Shown: in pieces, positions 16,910 through 30,046 of the stretch | Position numbering within the stretch: position 1 is the stretch's first letter | How the letters are laid out: the number at the start of each line of letters is the position of its first letter | DNA from: Marinobacterium profundum | GTDB taxonomy: Bacteria > Pseudomonadota > Gammaproteobacteria > Pseudomonadales > Balneatricaceae | Length of the DNA: 64,000 nt | NCBI RefSeq assembly: GCF_001528745.1 | Contig: NZ_BCNS01000211.1 | Coordinates: 55,110-119,109, forward strand | Reading direction: 5' to 3' | Notes under the pieces: generated by a model | Seen by the model: only the letters and a program-made list of their open reading frames with translations | Told to the model about the DNA's origin: nothing | The model's database searches: none | Made by a program: the position numbers and the translations under genes

Positions 16910-18391
16910 TTACAGGTTATCGAGACCCTGCTCCACCATGGCCACGGCGCGGAAAATTGCCCGCCCCTTGTTCATGGTTTCATCCCACTCACTCTGGGGT
17001 ACCGAATCGGCCACGATGCCGGCGCCAGCCTGAATGTGCAGCACTTTATCCTTGATCACCGCGGTGCGAATCGCAATCGCCGTATCCATATTGCCATTCC
17101 AGGACAGGTAACCCACAGCACCGCCGTAAACGCCACGTTTCACCGGCTCAAGCTCGTCGATGATCTCCATGGCCCGTACCTTGGGTGCGCCGCTCAGGGT
17201 GCCCGCCGGGTGCGCAGCACGCAGCACATCCATGGCAGTCACGTCATCGCGCAAACGACCATTCACATTGGAGACAATATGCATGACGTGGGAATAGCGT
17301 TCTACCACCATTTTCTCGGTCAGCTGCACCTCGCCGACTCGAGCTACGCGTCCCACATCGTTGCGCCCCAGATCGATCAGCATCAGATGCTCGGCCAGTT
17401 CTTTGGGGTCCGACAGCAGATCCTGCTCCAGCGCCTGATCCTCGGCCTCGGTCGCACCGCGGGGCCGCGTTCCGGCGATGGGCCTGACAGTCGCGATACC
17501 ATCTTCAACCCGGGCGAGAATTTCCGGCGATGACCCCACCACATGGAAATCATCCAGGTTCAGCATATACATGTAGGGTGACGGATTCAGGCAGCGCAGT
17601 GCGCGATACAGATCCAGCGGCCGGCTCTCGAAGGGAATCGACATGCGCTGGGAGATCACCGTCTGCATCATGTCACCCGACAGGATGTATTCCTTGATAC
17701 GTGCCACTGCCGCCTTGAAGGCATCTTCACCAAAGCTGGATTTGAACGCCGCCTCATCAACATGACGCGCAGGCGCAGCCTCGGGTTGCCGCGGCGTGGC
17801 GGTGCGCAACCTGGCCACCAGCTCATCAAGCCTGGCTTCGGCCTGCGCCAGCGCATTCGGCAGCGCAGGATCGGTATGGCAGATCAGAATCAGCTTGCCG
17901 CTGAGGTTATCGAACACCACCAGCTCATCGGACACCATCAGCAAAATATCAGGCGTGCCTATCACATCCGGCGGTGCCGTCGCCGCCAGGCGCTTTTCGA
18001 TATAACGCACGGTGTCGTAGCCAAAATAGCCTACCAGGCCACCATTGAAGCGCGGCAGGTGCGGCAGATCCGGTACCCGGTAGCGGGCCTGGAACTGTTC
18101 GACAAAATCCAGCGGGTCTTCCACTTCCATCTGTTCGACGATGGCACCGTCTGTGCTGATGGTGACTTCATGGCCGCAAACCTTCAGCAGAGTGCGACAC
18201 GGCAGGCCAATAATGGAGTAACGCCCCCACTTCTCGCCGCCCTCAACAGATTCAAACAGGTAGCTGTAGGGCGCGTCGGCCAGTTTCATGTAGGTAGAAA
18301 GCGGGGTGTCCAGGTCGGCCAGTACGGTGCGCATCACCGGAATGCGGTTGTAATTCTGCGCGGCCAGATCGGAAAACTGCTCAGGCGTCAT
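16910..18391 (-). CDS. trpE: anthranilate synthase component I
   Basis: 493 residues, full-length TrpE, converting chorismate and glutamine-derived ammonia to anthranilate with TrpG (not in this window). The N-terminal regulatory part contains [20 protein letters not shown], near the tryptophan-feedback site. The catalytic half has [65 protein letters not shown] and the C-terminal [20 protein letters not shown]. Order rpe-gph-trpE matches Pseudomonas. The 214 bp upstream contain no Trp-codon-rich leader peptide. Confidence 0.96.
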   Translation of the reverse strand: MTPEQFSDLAAQNYNRIPVMRTVLADLDTPLSTYMKLADAPYSYLFESVEGGEKWGRYSIIGLPCRTLLKVCGHEVTISTDGAIVEQMEVEDPLDFVEQFQARYRVPDLPHLPRFNGGLVGYFGYDTVRYIEKRLAATAPPDVIGTPDILLMVSDELVVFDNLSGKLILICHTDPALPNALAQAEARLDELVARLRTATPRQPEAAPARHVDEAAFKSSFGEDAFKAAVARIKEYILSGDMMQTVISQRMSIPFESRPLDLYRALRCLNPSPYMYMLNLDDFHVVGSSPEILARVEDGIATVRPIAGTRPRGATEAEDQALEQDLLSDPKELAEHLMLIDLGRNDVGRVARVGEVQLTEKMVVERYSHVMHIVSNVNGRLRDDVTAMDVLRAAHPAGTLSGAPKVRAMEIIDELEPVKRGVYGGAVGYLSWNGNMDTAIAIRTAVIKDKVLHIQAGAGIVADSVPQSEWDETMNKGRAIFRAVAMVEQGLDNL

Positions 18392-18605
18392 TATTGCTGC
18401 CTCAAAAAGTGGGTATGAAGGTGTGTCAGGCGGGAATTACAGACGCCATCGCCAGCGAGACTCCAGCTGTAACACGCAGAGTCGAAAGCCCATTTGATGA
18501 AGCACAAGGAATAGATTCACGGCTGAAAGTTGTCAGTCAAATCAGAATGTTGGAGCTATACGATATAGCAAGCCCGCGGGCCTGCGCAACCGCCATCACA
18601 GCGAC

Positions 18606-19286
18606 TCACAGCAGCACATCAAGGCGCGCGACTATCAGGTCAGGCGCGCTGGCTTCGATAGGTTCACCGTGATTGTAGCCATAGGGCACGCCAACCACCC
18701 TGCAACTCGCCGCTCGCCCCGCCAGAACATCGTTGCTCGAGTCGCCCACCATCAAGGTGGTGGCAGGCGTAGCGCCGCACTGTTCGATGGCACTGAGCAG
18801 CATGGCGGGATCAGGCTTGCAGGTGGGCAGGCTGTCGCCACCAATCACCACATCAAAGTAGCCATCGATCCCGAGCCCCTGCAGCATGTCGCCGGTAAAA
18901 CGCATCGGCTTGTTGGTCACAATGCCCATACGAATACCCCGCGCCTGGAGCCCGTTTAGGCATTCGAGCACACCGGGATAGAGCACACTCAGTGCCGACG
19001 TCGACTCGCCGTAGAACTGCAGAAAAAGCTCGTAGGCCTGCTCGAAACGTCCTTCTGGCAAGGTTGAATCGGATATATCCAGCTGCCCGAACAAGGCGCG
19101 GCGCACCAGCGTCGGTGCGCCATTGCCGACCCAGTCCCGCACCCGCGCAACACCGGCAGGCTCAAGTTCGAGCTCTGCCAGCATGCGATCAATGGCAAGG
19201 GCCAGATCGGGCACGCTGTCCACCAGGGTGCCATCCAGGTCGAACAGCACCAGCGCAGGATCCTGGCCTGCGAACAGGCTGCGCAT
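18606..19286 (-). CDS. gph: phosphoglycolate phosphatase (HAD family)
   Basis: 226 residues. It dephosphorylates 2-phosphoglycolate, a by-product of DNA-damage repair and other reactions. HAD motif I is VLFDLDGTLVDS (nucleophile in DxD). Motif II is the IVTNK stretch, and the late CKPDPAML and MVGDSSNDVLAGRAA complete the set. Its ATG overlaps the rpe stop codon (TGATG). Confidence 0.93.
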   Translation of the reverse strand: MRSLFAGQDPALVLFDLDGTLVDSVPDLALAIDRMLAELELEPAGVARVRDWVGNGAPTLVRRALFGQLDISDSTLPEGRFEQAYELFLQFYGESTSALSVLYPGVLECLNGLQARGIRMGIVTNKPMRFTGDMLQGLGIDGYFDVVIGGDSLPTCKPDPAMLLSAIEQCGATPATTLMVGDSSNDVLAGRAASCRVVGVPYGYNHGEPIEASAPDLIVARLDVLL

Positions 19287-19957
19287 CAGGAAACCTTCGC
19301 CAGCTCGGCACGCATGGCATCGATGGTGGCGCGGTAATCATCGGTATTGAAAATAGCGGAGCCGGCGACAAAGGTATCGGCACCGGCGGCCGCGATCTCG
19401 GCGATATTGCCAATGCCCACGCCACCATCCACTTCGAGACGGATATCCAGACCACTGGCGTCAATGCGCTGGCGCACCAGGCGCAGCTTGCCCAGCGTCG
19501 AGGGAATGAATTTCTGACCACCAAAACCCGGGTTAACAGACATCAGCAGAATCATGTCCAGCCGATCCATCACGTGATCAAGATAATGCAGCGGTGTCGC
19601 GGGATTGAACACCAGGCCCGCCTGACAGCCGCCATCTCGAATCATCTGCAGGGAGCGGTCAATATGCTCCGAAGCTTCGGGGTGAAAGGTGATAAAGCTG
19701 GCACCGGCATCGATAAACTCACCGATCATGCGATCGACCGGTTTCACCATCAGATGCACATCGATAGGTGCCGTGATGCCGTGTTTGCGCAGCGCCTTGC
19801 ACACCATGGGACCAATGGTCAGATTCGGCACATAGTGATTGTCCATGACATCAAAATGCACAATATCGGCACCCGCCGCGAGTACATTTTCAACCTCTTC
19901 GCCCAAACGGGCAAAGTCGGCGGACAGAATGGACGGGGCTAGTTTGTAATCGGCCAT
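19286..19957 (-). CDS. rpe: ribulose-phosphate 3-epimerase
   Basis: 223 residues, TIM barrel of the pentose phosphate pathway interconverting ribulose-5-P and xylulose-5-P. Typical segments are [67 protein letters not shown] and [11 protein letters not shown]. First gene of the rpe-gph-trpE set; it diverges from the DUF3530 gene across 92 bp. Confidence 0.96.
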   Translation of the reverse strand: MADYKLAPSILSADFARLGEEVENVLAAGADIVHFDVMDNHYVPNLTIGPMVCKALRKHGITAPIDVHLMVKPVDRMIGEFIDAGASFITFHPEASEHIDRSLQMIRDGGCQAGLVFNPATPLHYLDHVMDRLDMILLMSVNPGFGGQKFIPSTLGKLRLVRQRIDASGLDIRLEVDGGVGIGNIAEIAAAGADTFVAGSAIFNTDDYRATIDAMRAELAKVS

Positions 19958-20049
19958 GGTCAGACTCTTTGTGAAGGAAATTTCGAATCGGCGCTATTGT
20001 AACCAAGCGAGGCCTTGCCTGCGACCGGGCAGTTCTGAATAATCCGGGC

Positions 20050-21039
20050 ATGAAGCCAATACTCTGCGCCCTCACCCTGAGTTTCCTGCTGCCCACCACC
20101 CTGGTTCAGGCCGCTGCATCCGCTGCCGACACCAGCCTTGAAAGCAGTTCTCCCGTCGCGCTGCGTGAACGGGTCGAGCCGGCCCCACAGCAACAGGGCA
20201 TGATCGACCTGGCCCGCGCCCTGGCCCAGGCGCCCGAAACCGAGGTCAACTGGCTTGAAACCAACAACGACCGCAGCCTGACGCTTTATCAGCCTGCCAG
20301 CGAGGCCGAGCCCACCGGCGCCGTGATTCTGCTGCCCGATGAGCACAGCCACCCGGACTGGCCGCAGGACCTGCATCCGCTACGTACAGGCCTGGCGCAC
20401 CACGGCTGGGATACGCTGTCGGTTGCGTTGCCGCACAACACCGCCACGGACGTACCAGCACGCAGCTTTACATCCGACATCAATGCAGACCCCGACAACA
20501 CCGACCAGGCTAATCCGCAGAACGCGACCGACGCCACAACCCAGGACACCGAAATCACGCCCATGGCGCTGTACGCCGAGCGCGTTATCAAAATTTGTGA
20601 AGCCGCCATCCGGCACCTTGAATCCCGCCAGCGCGACTACCTGATCTTTCTGGGCACCGGCACAGGAGCGACCTGGGCGGCACTCTGCACCAGGGAGTTT
20701 CAGCAAAACCACCTGCTCGGCCTGACGCTGCTGAATGCGCGTCAGCCTGCAACAGCCGGCGCACCACAGCTGAAACAGCTGCTAACGGAGCTGAGCGTGC
20801 CGGTACTGGATATTTATCAGATGGGTTATATGGCGAACGAGGCTGCCCGCCTGCGCGCTAACAGCGCCCGCCGGGCGCTACTGGAAAGTTACCACCAGGG
20901 CACACTGCCAGAAATACTGCCCGCCGATGACGGCGCCCTGCTGGTGCGCGAAGTGCGCGGGCGCATCAAACGCTACCTGATGCCAGTGCCTATGATTAAG
21001 CAGGACGCGGAGCCCGCCGAGCAGCGCCCGGGGAGTTAA
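20050..21039 (+). CDS. DUF3530 family exported alpha/beta-hydrolase-like protein
   Basis: 329 residues. The N-terminus MKPILCALTLSFLLPTTLVQ is a signal peptide, with cleavage likely near AQAAA at ~20-24. The body resembles an alpha/beta hydrolase: GAVILLPDEHSHPDW, HHGWDTLSVALPH and YLIFLGTGTGATWAA (nucleophile-elbow position reads GTGTGA, with T rather than Ser). The family has no assigned biochemical role. A low-complexity NPQNATDATTQ linker sits at ~150-175. It diverges from rpe, and Pseudomonas genomes carry a similar neighbour. Confidence 0.75.
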   Translation: MKPILCALTLSFLLPTTLVQAAASAADTSLESSSPVALRERVEPAPQQQGMIDLARALAQAPETEVNWLETNNDRSLTLYQPASEAEPTGAVILLPDEHSHPDWPQDLHPLRTGLAHHGWDTLSVALPHNTATDVPARSFTSDINADPDNTDQANPQNATDATTQDTEITPMALYAERVIKICEAAIRHLESRQRDYLIFLGTGTGATWAALCTREFQQNHLLGLTLLNARQPATAGAPQLKQLLTELSVPVLDIYQMGYMANEAARLRANSARRALLESYHQGTLPEILPADDGALLVREVRGRIKRYLMPVPMIKQDAEPAEQRPGS

Positions 21040-21115
21040 ATCCCCGGCCACACCCCAACAGACTGAAGCCTGGTAGAGTTAAATACCGGCGATTTACTCA
21101 GACCACGCTTTAATG

Positions 21116-23683
<2,568 letters not shown>

Positions 23684-23712
23684 ACTTGGAATCCTCTAGC
23701 ACTGTCTCTTGC

Positions 23713-23728
23713 GAATGATTTATCATTC
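23713..23728. promoter_or_regulatory. perfect dyad GAATGATTTATCATTC between amgK and lptD
   Basis: A 7+7-bp palindrome with a 2-bp centre in the divergent promoter region. The AATGAT/ATCATT arms resemble the hexamers of Fur boxes, but other dimeric regulators are possible. No clean sigma-E promoter for lptD was recognised. Confidence 0.3.
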
Positions 23729-23843
23729 CACGTTTGGATTTAGGCTGGCGCTCATTTGAGGGTGCCTCAGAGCCTCCTATGGTACCGGTGTTTGGCAAGA
23801 AACAGGAACCCGTGCTCGCAGGCTTGCAACTGGATGTGACTGA

Positions 23844-26531
23844 ATGCCTTTCTTACGACGCTCTGCTTATAAACTATCGCTGGCGATTACATCCGCCTTG
23901 TTTGCACAGATGTCTGCCGCCCAGACGACAGAGGCGGCGGGCTGGGATTGCGCCCAGACGGCCCAGGGTCAATGGGAATGCGGTGCAGGCTCGGCCAGCG
24001 CCAATGCGCCGACCACGGCCAAAGGCTCAGCAACGACGACGTTCACCCCGGCCCCCTCGGCGGTAACGGCGCCCCCTGCTGTGTCCGAACCACTGGCACC
24101 CATAACGGCGGCACCTGCTGCGGAGGGGGCACCTGCGTCTGTAGCCCCGCCGACTGCTGCGCCACAGGAAGCGGCAACACAAACAACAGTATCACCGCAA
24201 GCGGTCTCTCAGGCCCCTCTAACCCAGGCAACTGCCGCCCAGGACACTGTCTCCCAGCAAAAAGAGCAGACGGCCGCCGAGGCTGAGCTTTCGCGCACGC
24301 AGCAACAAATCGACAACCCTTACGCCCATCTCGACTGGTACCCCTACGCTCCTGGTGAGCACACTGGCCTGTGCCGGGGCCGTTATATCGAGCCCGAAAT
24401 GGACGTGGCCGACGGTGACACGCCTTTCAACCTGCAGCGTGTGCTGATTGCCGCATCCAGCTCCCAGAGTGAACTGGGCGGCCTGACTCAGCTCGAAGGC
24501 GGTGTTCAGGTCACCCAGGGCGGACGGCAGCTCAGCAGCGCCTATGCCGAATACGACCAGTTTACCCAGCTAGTGCGTCTTGAGGGCGATGTCAGCTACC
24601 GCGAGCGCGGTCTGCTACTGGTCAGTGATGCCGCCCAGACCAACCTCAACAATCTGGAAACCATTTTTTCCCAGTCTGAATATGTGCTGCATCCCCAGCA
24701 TATTCGCGGCGAAGCCGAGCGTATTCTGCGCCTCGAAGATGGCCGTATCCGCATTGAAGATGGTTCCTACACCCAGTGCGAGCCGGGCAACAGCAGCTGG
24801 CGGCTGGCCGCCGACAGCATAGTGCTGAACCCCAACACCGGCTTTGGTGAAGCCCGTGGCGCCGTACTGGAGGTGCTGGATGTGCCTGTGCTGTACATGC
24901 CGTATTTCTACTTCCCAATTGATGACCGCCGCGTTTCCGGTTTCCTCTATCCGGCTATCAGCTACTCCAGCAGCGAAGGCATCGACATTGCGGCACCCTA
25001 CTATTTCAACCTGGCGCCCAACTACGATGACACCTTCACGCCTCGCCTGTTGGGCGAACGCGGCCTGATTCTGGAAAACGAATTCCGCTACATGAATCGC
25101 TGGTCCCAGACGTCCCTGAGCAACGGCGTACTGATCGATGACGACAAGACCGGCAAAGACCGCTGGCTGCTGGGTGTCGATCACGAGGGCACACCATGGA
25201 CCGGCTGGCAAAGTTATATCGACTACACCGCGGTCAGCGATGTCGACTATTTCGATGACCTGGACCCGACCAACCTGGATGTCGGCTACTCCAGCCACCT
25301 CAACAAGCTTGGCGAGCTGCGCTACGACACCCAGGACTGGAGCTTTACTGCCCGGGCTCACTCCTATCAGTCTCTCACCACCAGTGAGAAGTCGCCCTAC
25401 CGCCGCTTGCCGCAATTTCTGTTTGAAGGCCGGGTACCGGACCTGCCGGCCGGGCTTGAAGCTGACTATAACGCCGAATACGTGCGTTTTGACCGTGACA
25501 GCAGTGACTCGCTGCTCAGCCTGGCAGAAAAGGTACAGGGCGATCGCGTTCACCTGAGCCCTGGCCTGAGCCTGCCGCTGGAAGGCAGCTGGGGCTATAT
25601 CAAGCCCGCGGTGCAACTCTGGAGCACTCAGTACCAGCTCGACGATCAGCTGGCAGGGCTGGATCAGAACCCCAGCGTCAATACCCTCATCACCAGCCTT
25701 GACTCGGGCCTGACCTTCGAGCGCCAGGCGAACTTTGACGACAAAAGCTACACCCAAACGCTTGAACCGCGCCTGTTCTACCTCTACGTACCTGAGGAAG
25801 ATCAGGATGATATTCCGGCGTTTGATACCAGCGAGCTGGACTTTCGTTACGACAGCCTGTTCCGCAGCAACCGCTTCAGCGGTCGTGACCGCATAGGCGA
25901 CGCCAACCAGCTCAGCCTGGGTCTGGCCAGCAAGTTTTACGACGACAGCGGCCGCGAACGCTTCGGCGTCGCCCTCGGCCAGGCGTACTACTTCGATGAT
26001 CGCAAGGTGCAGCTCGACAGCACGACGGCGGCGGAAACCGAGAGCACATCAAACTTCGCCGCCAAGATCGACTGGAGTCCGACCAAGGATCTGCGCGTCA
26101 GTCACGACAGTGAAATCGACAAGGATGACTTCGGCGCCGTAGCCCAAAACTACCGCCTGACATTCTCACCCGATGACGATCGCCTGATCTACGCCAGCTA
26201 TCGCGATCATGAAACCGAACGCCAGCAAGCCGATTTCGGCCTGCGCTGGCCCATCAACGCTCAATGGAACCTGCTGGCACGCTGGCGCGAAGACCTGATG
26301 GAAAACGAAACCCTTGACGCTCTGCTGGGGGTGGAATACAAGGACTGCTGCTGGAAGGTGCGCCTGGGCGTACGGCAGTGGGCTGATGACGACGACGGTA
26401 CTCGCACCACCAATGAGGCCGTTATGCTGCAGTTTGTACTTCGTGGTCTGGGATCGGTCGGCGACGACAATACCACCCTGTTTATCAGAGAAATTACCGG
26501 ATTTAACGAGGATAAGGATGAAGAGTTTTAA
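23844..26531 (+). CDS. lptD: LPS-assembly protein LptD
   Basis: 895 residues. LptD forms the outer-membrane beta-barrel which, with LptE, inserts LPS into the outer leaflet. A signal peptide covers ~1-26. Residues ~47-150 form an Ala/Thr/Pro-rich low-complexity linker. An LptA-like domain follows (QLEGGVQVTQGGRQLSSAYA, ~205-330), then the barrel. Cysteines C36, C46, C177 and the adjacent pair C835-C836 match the disulfide layout of E. coli LptD (N-terminal pair plus a CC near the C-terminus), with one extra. Its end overlaps surA by 14 bp, placing the barrel with its chaperone. The long linker and extra cysteine are the unusual points. Confidence 0.95.
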   Translation: MPFLRRSAYKLSLAITSALFAQMSAAQTTEAAGWDCAQTAQGQWECGAGSASANAPTTAKGSATTTFTPAPSAVTAPPAVSEPLAPITAAPAAEGAPASVAPPTAAPQEAATQTTVSPQAVSQAPLTQATAAQDTVSQQKEQTAAEAELSRTQQQIDNPYAHLDWYPYAPGEHTGLCRGRYIEPEMDVADGDTPFNLQRVLIAASSSQSELGGLTQLEGGVQVTQGGRQLSSAYAEYDQFTQLVRLEGDVSYRERGLLLVSDAAQTNLNNLETIFSQSEYVLHPQHIRGEAERILRLEDGRIRIEDGSYTQCEPGNSSWRLAADSIVLNPNTGFGEARGAVLEVLDVPVLYMPYFYFPIDDRRVSGFLYPAISYSSSEGIDIAAPYYFNLAPNYDDTFTPRLLGERGLILENEFRYMNRWSQTSLSNGVLIDDDKTGKDRWLLGVDHEGTPWTGWQSYIDYTAVSDVDYFDDLDPTNLDVGYSSHLNKLGELRYDTQDWSFTARAHSYQSLTTSEKSPYRRLPQFLFEGRVPDLPAGLEADYNAEYVRFDRDSSDSLLSLAEKVQGDRVHLSPGLSLPLEGSWGYIKPAVQLWSTQYQLDDQLAGLDQNPSVNTLITSLDSGLTFERQANFDDKSYTQTLEPRLFYLYVPEEDQDDIPAFDTSELDFRYDSLFRSNRFSGRDRIGDANQLSLGLASKFYDDSGRERFGVALGQAYYFDDRKVQLDSTTAAETESTSNFAAKIDWSPTKDLRVSHDSEIDKDDFGAVAQNYRLTFSPDDDRLIYASYRDHETERQQADFGLRWPINAQWNLLARWREDLMENETLDALLGVEYKDCCWKVRLGVRQWADDDDGTRTTNEAVMLQFVLRGLGSVGDDNTTLFIREITGFNEDKDEEF

Positions 26532-27816
26532 GCAATCCCTGCGCCGTTGCGTTCTGCCGCTGCTGTCTGCAACACTGCTCAGCGCCAGCGCCCAGGCCGA
26601 AATCGTCCTGCTCGACCGCATCGTTGCCATCGTCAATGACGACGTCATCATGCAGAGTGAACTGGACAACCGTTCTGCGGTTATCCGCGCCCAGCTGAGC
26701 GCCAATCAGACTCGCCTGCCGTCCGAGGAAATCCTCAATCGCCAGGTGCTCGACCGCCTGATCATCGACAGCATCCAGCTGCAGATCGCTCAGCAGCAGG
26801 GCCTGAAGATCTCCGACAGTCAGCTCAATGAAACCCTTGAGCAGGTCGCCAGCCGCAACGGCATGACGCTGGCACAGTTCCGTGAAGCCCTTATCGCCGA
26901 AGGTCAGGACTACAACTCGGCACGCGAACAGATTCGCGACGAGCTGCTCCTGACCCAGGTTCAGCAGAGCAGCGTCAACCGCCGCATCCGCGTATCCGAG
27001 CAGGAAGTACAGAATTTCCTCGCCTCTGAACAGGGCCAAAGCGCCATCAGCCCAGACTATCTGCTGAGCAACATTCTGGTCGCCATTCCCGAGCAGGCAA
27101 CACCCAGGATGCTTGGCAGTGCCGAACGCAAGGCACTGGATATCTTCGAGCAACTGCGCAAGGGTGCCGACTTTGCCGAAGCCGCCGTCGCCAATTCCAA
27201 CGCTCAGAACGCCCTGAACGGCGGTGATCTGGGCTGGCGCAAGGCTTCGGAACTGCCGGAAGTAATCGCCACCATCGCCGGCACTCTGGCGCCGGGCGAA
27301 TTCAGCAAACCGGTCAAAACCTCATCGGGCTACATCATTGTGCAACTGCGCGACAAGCGTGGCGGCCAGTCTGCCCTGGTTGAACAGACGCTGGTGAGCC
27401 ATATCCTGCTCAAGCCCACCGAAATTCGCAACGAGGTCCAGACCCGCAGCGGCATAGAAGATCTGGCGGTACGCCTGCGTAACGGCGAGCCCTTCGATCA
27501 ACTGGCCCGACAGTACAGCGACGACACCGTCAGTGGCTCGCTCGGCGGCGACCTCAGCTGGACCCAGGACGGTCAGATGGTGCCCGAGTTCGAACAGGTC
27601 ATGAAGAACACCCCTAATGGCCAGATCAGCACGCCCTTCGAGTCCCGCTTCGGCTGGCATATTCTCTGGGTACGGGATAGGCGCACCCAGGATATGGGTG
27701 ACGAAATGCGCGAAAACCGTGCCCGTTTCAGCATTCGCCAACGCAAGTTCAACGAAGAGCTGACCACCTGGCTGCGGGAAATTCGCGCCCAGGCCTACGT
27801 TGAGCTGAAGATCTGA
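26518..27816 (+). CDS. surA: periplasmic peptidyl-prolyl isomerase / chaperone SurA
   Basis: 432 residues from the ATG giving [20 protein letters not shown]; the signal peptide ends near AQA-EIVLLD (~24), where mature SurA begins ([19 protein letters not shown]). An N-terminal chaperone domain is followed by two parvulin domains (~180-280 and ~290-390; the second has [11 protein letters not shown] and [17 protein letters not shown]). It escorts outer-membrane proteins, LptD above all. An AAGGA-type ribosome site lies within the end of lptD. Confidence 0.95.
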   Translation: MKSFKQSLRRCVLPLLSATLLSASAQAEIVLLDRIVAIVNDDVIMQSELDNRSAVIRAQLSANQTRLPSEEILNRQVLDRLIIDSIQLQIAQQQGLKISDSQLNETLEQVASRNGMTLAQFREALIAEGQDYNSAREQIRDELLLTQVQQSSVNRRIRVSEQEVQNFLASEQGQSAISPDYLLSNILVAIPEQATPRMLGSAERKALDIFEQLRKGADFAEAAVANSNAQNALNGGDLGWRKASELPEVIATIAGTLAPGEFSKPVKTSSGYIIVQLRDKRGGQSALVEQTLVSHILLKPTEIRNEVQTRSGIEDLAVRLRNGEPFDQLARQYSDDTVSGSLGGDLSWTQDGQMVPEFEQVMKNTPNGQISTPFESRFGWHILWVRDRRTQDMGDEMRENRARFSIRQRKFNEELTTWLREIRAQAYVELKI

Positions 27817-27830
27817 GGCCGCCGCACGTG

Positions 27831-28841
27831 ATGTCCCAAACTGTAAGGCGCCTGGCGATCACGCCGGGCGAGCCCGCCGGCATTGGCCCTGATCTCTGTA
27901 TCCAGATTGCACAGCAGGGTCACCCCCATGAGCTGATCGCCGTGTGCGACCCGGACTTGCTGCGCCTGCGCGCAGAGCAGCTACAGCTGCCACTGAGCAT
28001 CGAGCTGTTTGATCCAGCCGCAGCCCCCGGGCCGAGCATTGCCCGTACTCTGAAGGTCTTGCCGGTACCACTGGCCGCGACCGCCAGGGCCGGCCAGCTC
28101 GACACCCGCAATGCCGCCTATGTGCTGCAGACGCTGGAGATCGCCACCCGTGGCTGCCAGCAGGGGCTGTTCGATGCGCTGGTTACAGCTCCTGTCCACA
28201 AGGGCGTGATCAACGATGCCGGCGTGCCCTTCAGCGGCCACACCGAACTGCTGGAGCAGCTCACCGGCAGCAACAAGGTTGTGATGCTGCTGGCCACCGA
28301 GGGCCTGCGTGTCGCCCTGGCCACCACCCACCTGCCGCTGCGCGAAGTTGCCGATGCCATAACTGCGCCACTGCTGGAGCAGGTATTGCAGGTGCTGCAG
28401 CACGACCTGATCCACTCGTTTGGCATCACGGATCCCCATATATTCGTGACGGGCCTCAACCCCCACGCCGGCGAAGGTGGACACCTGGGGCGCGAAGAGA
28501 TCGACATCATCGAACCTGCGCTGGAGCGCCTGCGCGCTCAGGGCATGCGCCTGAGTGGCCCGCTGCCGGCAGACACACTGTTTAACGAAAAATATCTGAG
28601 CCAGGCGGATGCCGTGCTGGCGATGTATCACGACCAGGGATTGCCCGTACTCAAGTACAAGGGTTTTGGCAACGCCGTCAATATCACCCTGGGGATGCCC
28701 ATCATCCGCACCTCGGTTGATCACGGCACCGCCCTGGACCTGGCTGGCAGCGGCACCGCCGACTGTGGCAGCCTCAAGGCCGCCATCGACTGTGCCGCGT
28801 TAATGGCCAGCTACCGCCACCTTACCCCTGAGGATTCATGA
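27831..28841 (+). CDS. pdxA: 4-hydroxythreonine-4-phosphate dehydrogenase
   Basis: 336 residues, pyridoxal-5'-phosphate biosynthesis. Motifs [15 protein letters not shown] at the N-terminus, [44 protein letters not shown] and [16 protein letters not shown] are conserved metal and substrate regions. A GTG immediately precedes the chosen ATG and could extend it by one residue. It ends in an ATGA overlap with rsmA. Confidence 0.96.
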   Translation: MSQTVRRLAITPGEPAGIGPDLCIQIAQQGHPHELIAVCDPDLLRLRAEQLQLPLSIELFDPAAAPGPSIARTLKVLPVPLAATARAGQLDTRNAAYVLQTLEIATRGCQQGLFDALVTAPVHKGVINDAGVPFSGHTELLEQLTGSNKVVMLLATEGLRVALATTHLPLREVADAITAPLLEQVLQVLQHDLIHSFGITDPHIFVTGLNPHAGEGGHLGREEIDIIEPALERLRAQGMRLSGPLPADTLFNEKYLSQADAVLAMYHDQGLPVLKYKGFGNAVNITLGMPIIRTSVDHGTALDLAGSGTADCGSLKAAIDCAALMASYRHLTPEDS

Positions 28842-29662
28842 GTAAAAAACCCGCTGGCCACAAGGCCCGTAAACGATTCGGCCAGAACTTCCTGCATGAT
28901 CAGGGCATCATTCGCCAGATCATTCGTTCAATTTCGCCGCGCGAAGGCCAGCACATGGTCGAGATAGGCCCGGGCCTGGGCGCGCTGACCGAAGAGCTGC
29001 TGGCTGAAGCCAATGCGCTGGATGCCATAGAGCTGGATCGCGACCTGATCCCGATCCTGCGCACCAAGTTTTTCAACTACGAAGACCGTTTTCGCATCTT
29101 CGAAACCGACGCCCTCAAGTTCGACTTCGCCGAGCTGCGCACTGACGACCGGCCGCTGCGGGTGGTAGGCAACCTGCCCTACAACATCTCAACGCCGCTG
29201 ATCTTTCACCTGCTCAGCCATGCCGGCCTGATCCAGGACATGCACTTCATGCTGCAAAAGGAAGTGGTCGATCGTCTGGCATCGGAGCCCGGCACCAGCG
29301 ATTACGGCCGCCTCGGTATCATGACGCAGTACTTCTGCAAGGTTGAGCCGCTATTCCTGGTACCTCCTGGCGCTTTCAATCCTGCGCCCAAGGTGGACTC
29401 CGCCATTGTTCGCCTGACGCCGCACAAGGTACTGCCGTACCCAGCCATCAGCGAGCGCATGCTGCAGGATCTGCTGCGCACCGCCTTCAGTCAGCGTCGC
29501 AAGACACTGCGCAACAACCTGCGCACGCTTATGGATGCCGATGCCCTGACAGCACTCGAAATAGACCCGGGTCTGCGCCCAGAGCGGCTTACACTGGAAG
29601 AATTTGTTAGAATCAGCGATTACCTCAGCGGTATCGAAGCAGAACACCATGGAGCCGAGTAA
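28838..29662 (+). CDS. rsmA: 16S rRNA dimethyladenosine transferase (KsgA)
   Basis: 274 residues. Methylates A1518 and A1519 of 16S rRNA during 30S maturation. [16 protein letters not shown] and the SAM-binding [16 protein letters not shown] lie at the N-terminus; [14 protein letters not shown] is the catalytic NLPY motif, and [14 protein letters not shown] is in the C-terminal domain. It overlaps pdxA by 4 bp and apaG by 14 bp. Confidence 0.97.
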   Translation: MSKKPAGHKARKRFGQNFLHDQGIIRQIIRSISPREGQHMVEIGPGLGALTEELLAEANALDAIELDRDLIPILRTKFFNYEDRFRIFETDALKFDFAELRTDDRPLRVVGNLPYNISTPLIFHLLSHAGLIQDMHFMLQKEVVDRLASEPGTSDYGRLGIMTQYFCKVEPLFLVPPGAFNPAPKVDSAIVRLTPHKVLPYPAISERMLQDLLRTAFSQRRKTLRNNLRTLMDADALTALEIDPGLRPERLTLEEFVRISDYLSGIEAEHHGAE

Positions 29663-30035
29663 ATTGGGTGATAACGTTCAGATCGACGTAAAGACAAACT
29701 ATCTCAGCGAACAGTCGGACCCCGACAGCAAGCGCTTTGTCTTTTCCTACCACATCACCATTACCAACAATGGCGCGCACAGCGTTCAACTGCTCAGCCG
29801 TCGCTGGCTGATTACCGATGGCAACGAGCATGTGCAGGAGGTGGCCGGCGAAGGCGTGGTTGGCGAGCAGCCCATGATAGAGCCCGGCGCCAGCTACAGC
29901 TACACCAGCGGCACCGTGCTGGCCACACACGTTGGCAGCATGCAGGGGCACTACCATATGCGCAGCAACGACGGTCACGAATTCGACGCCGCCATAGTAC
30001 CCTTCACCCTCGCCCAGCCTAACGCACTGCACTGA
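29649..30035 (+). CDS. apaG: ApaG family protein
   Basis: 128 residues from the ATG giving [14 protein letters not shown], chosen to match the usual ~125 residues; the longer frame begins inside rsmA. The beta-sandwich contains YLSEQSDPDSKRFVFSYHIT, LLSRRWLITDGN, GEGVVGEQPMIEPGASYSYT and the late HYHMRSNDG. Function is unresolved; it is linked to Co2+ tolerance and always sits by apaH. Confidence 0.93.
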   Translation: MEPSKLGDNVQIDVKTNYLSEQSDPDSKRFVFSYHITITNNGAHSVQLLSRRWLITDGNEHVQEVAGEGVVGEQPMIEPGASYSYTSGTVLATHVGSMQGHYHMRSNDGHEFDAAIVPFTLAQPNALH

Positions 30036-30046
30036 GCCGCCCTGCC

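Noticed and set aside
18392..18605. possible trp attenuator upstream of trpE
   Set aside because: No leader peptide with tandem Trp codons and no terminator/antiterminator pair was found.
23684..23843. sigma-E promoter for lptD
   Set aside because: GGAAC-like boxes exist, but none has a TCTGA-like -10 at proper spacing.
24615..25757. 380-codon open frame antisense to lptD
   Set aside because: No recognisable protein; explained by codon bias of lptD on the other strand.
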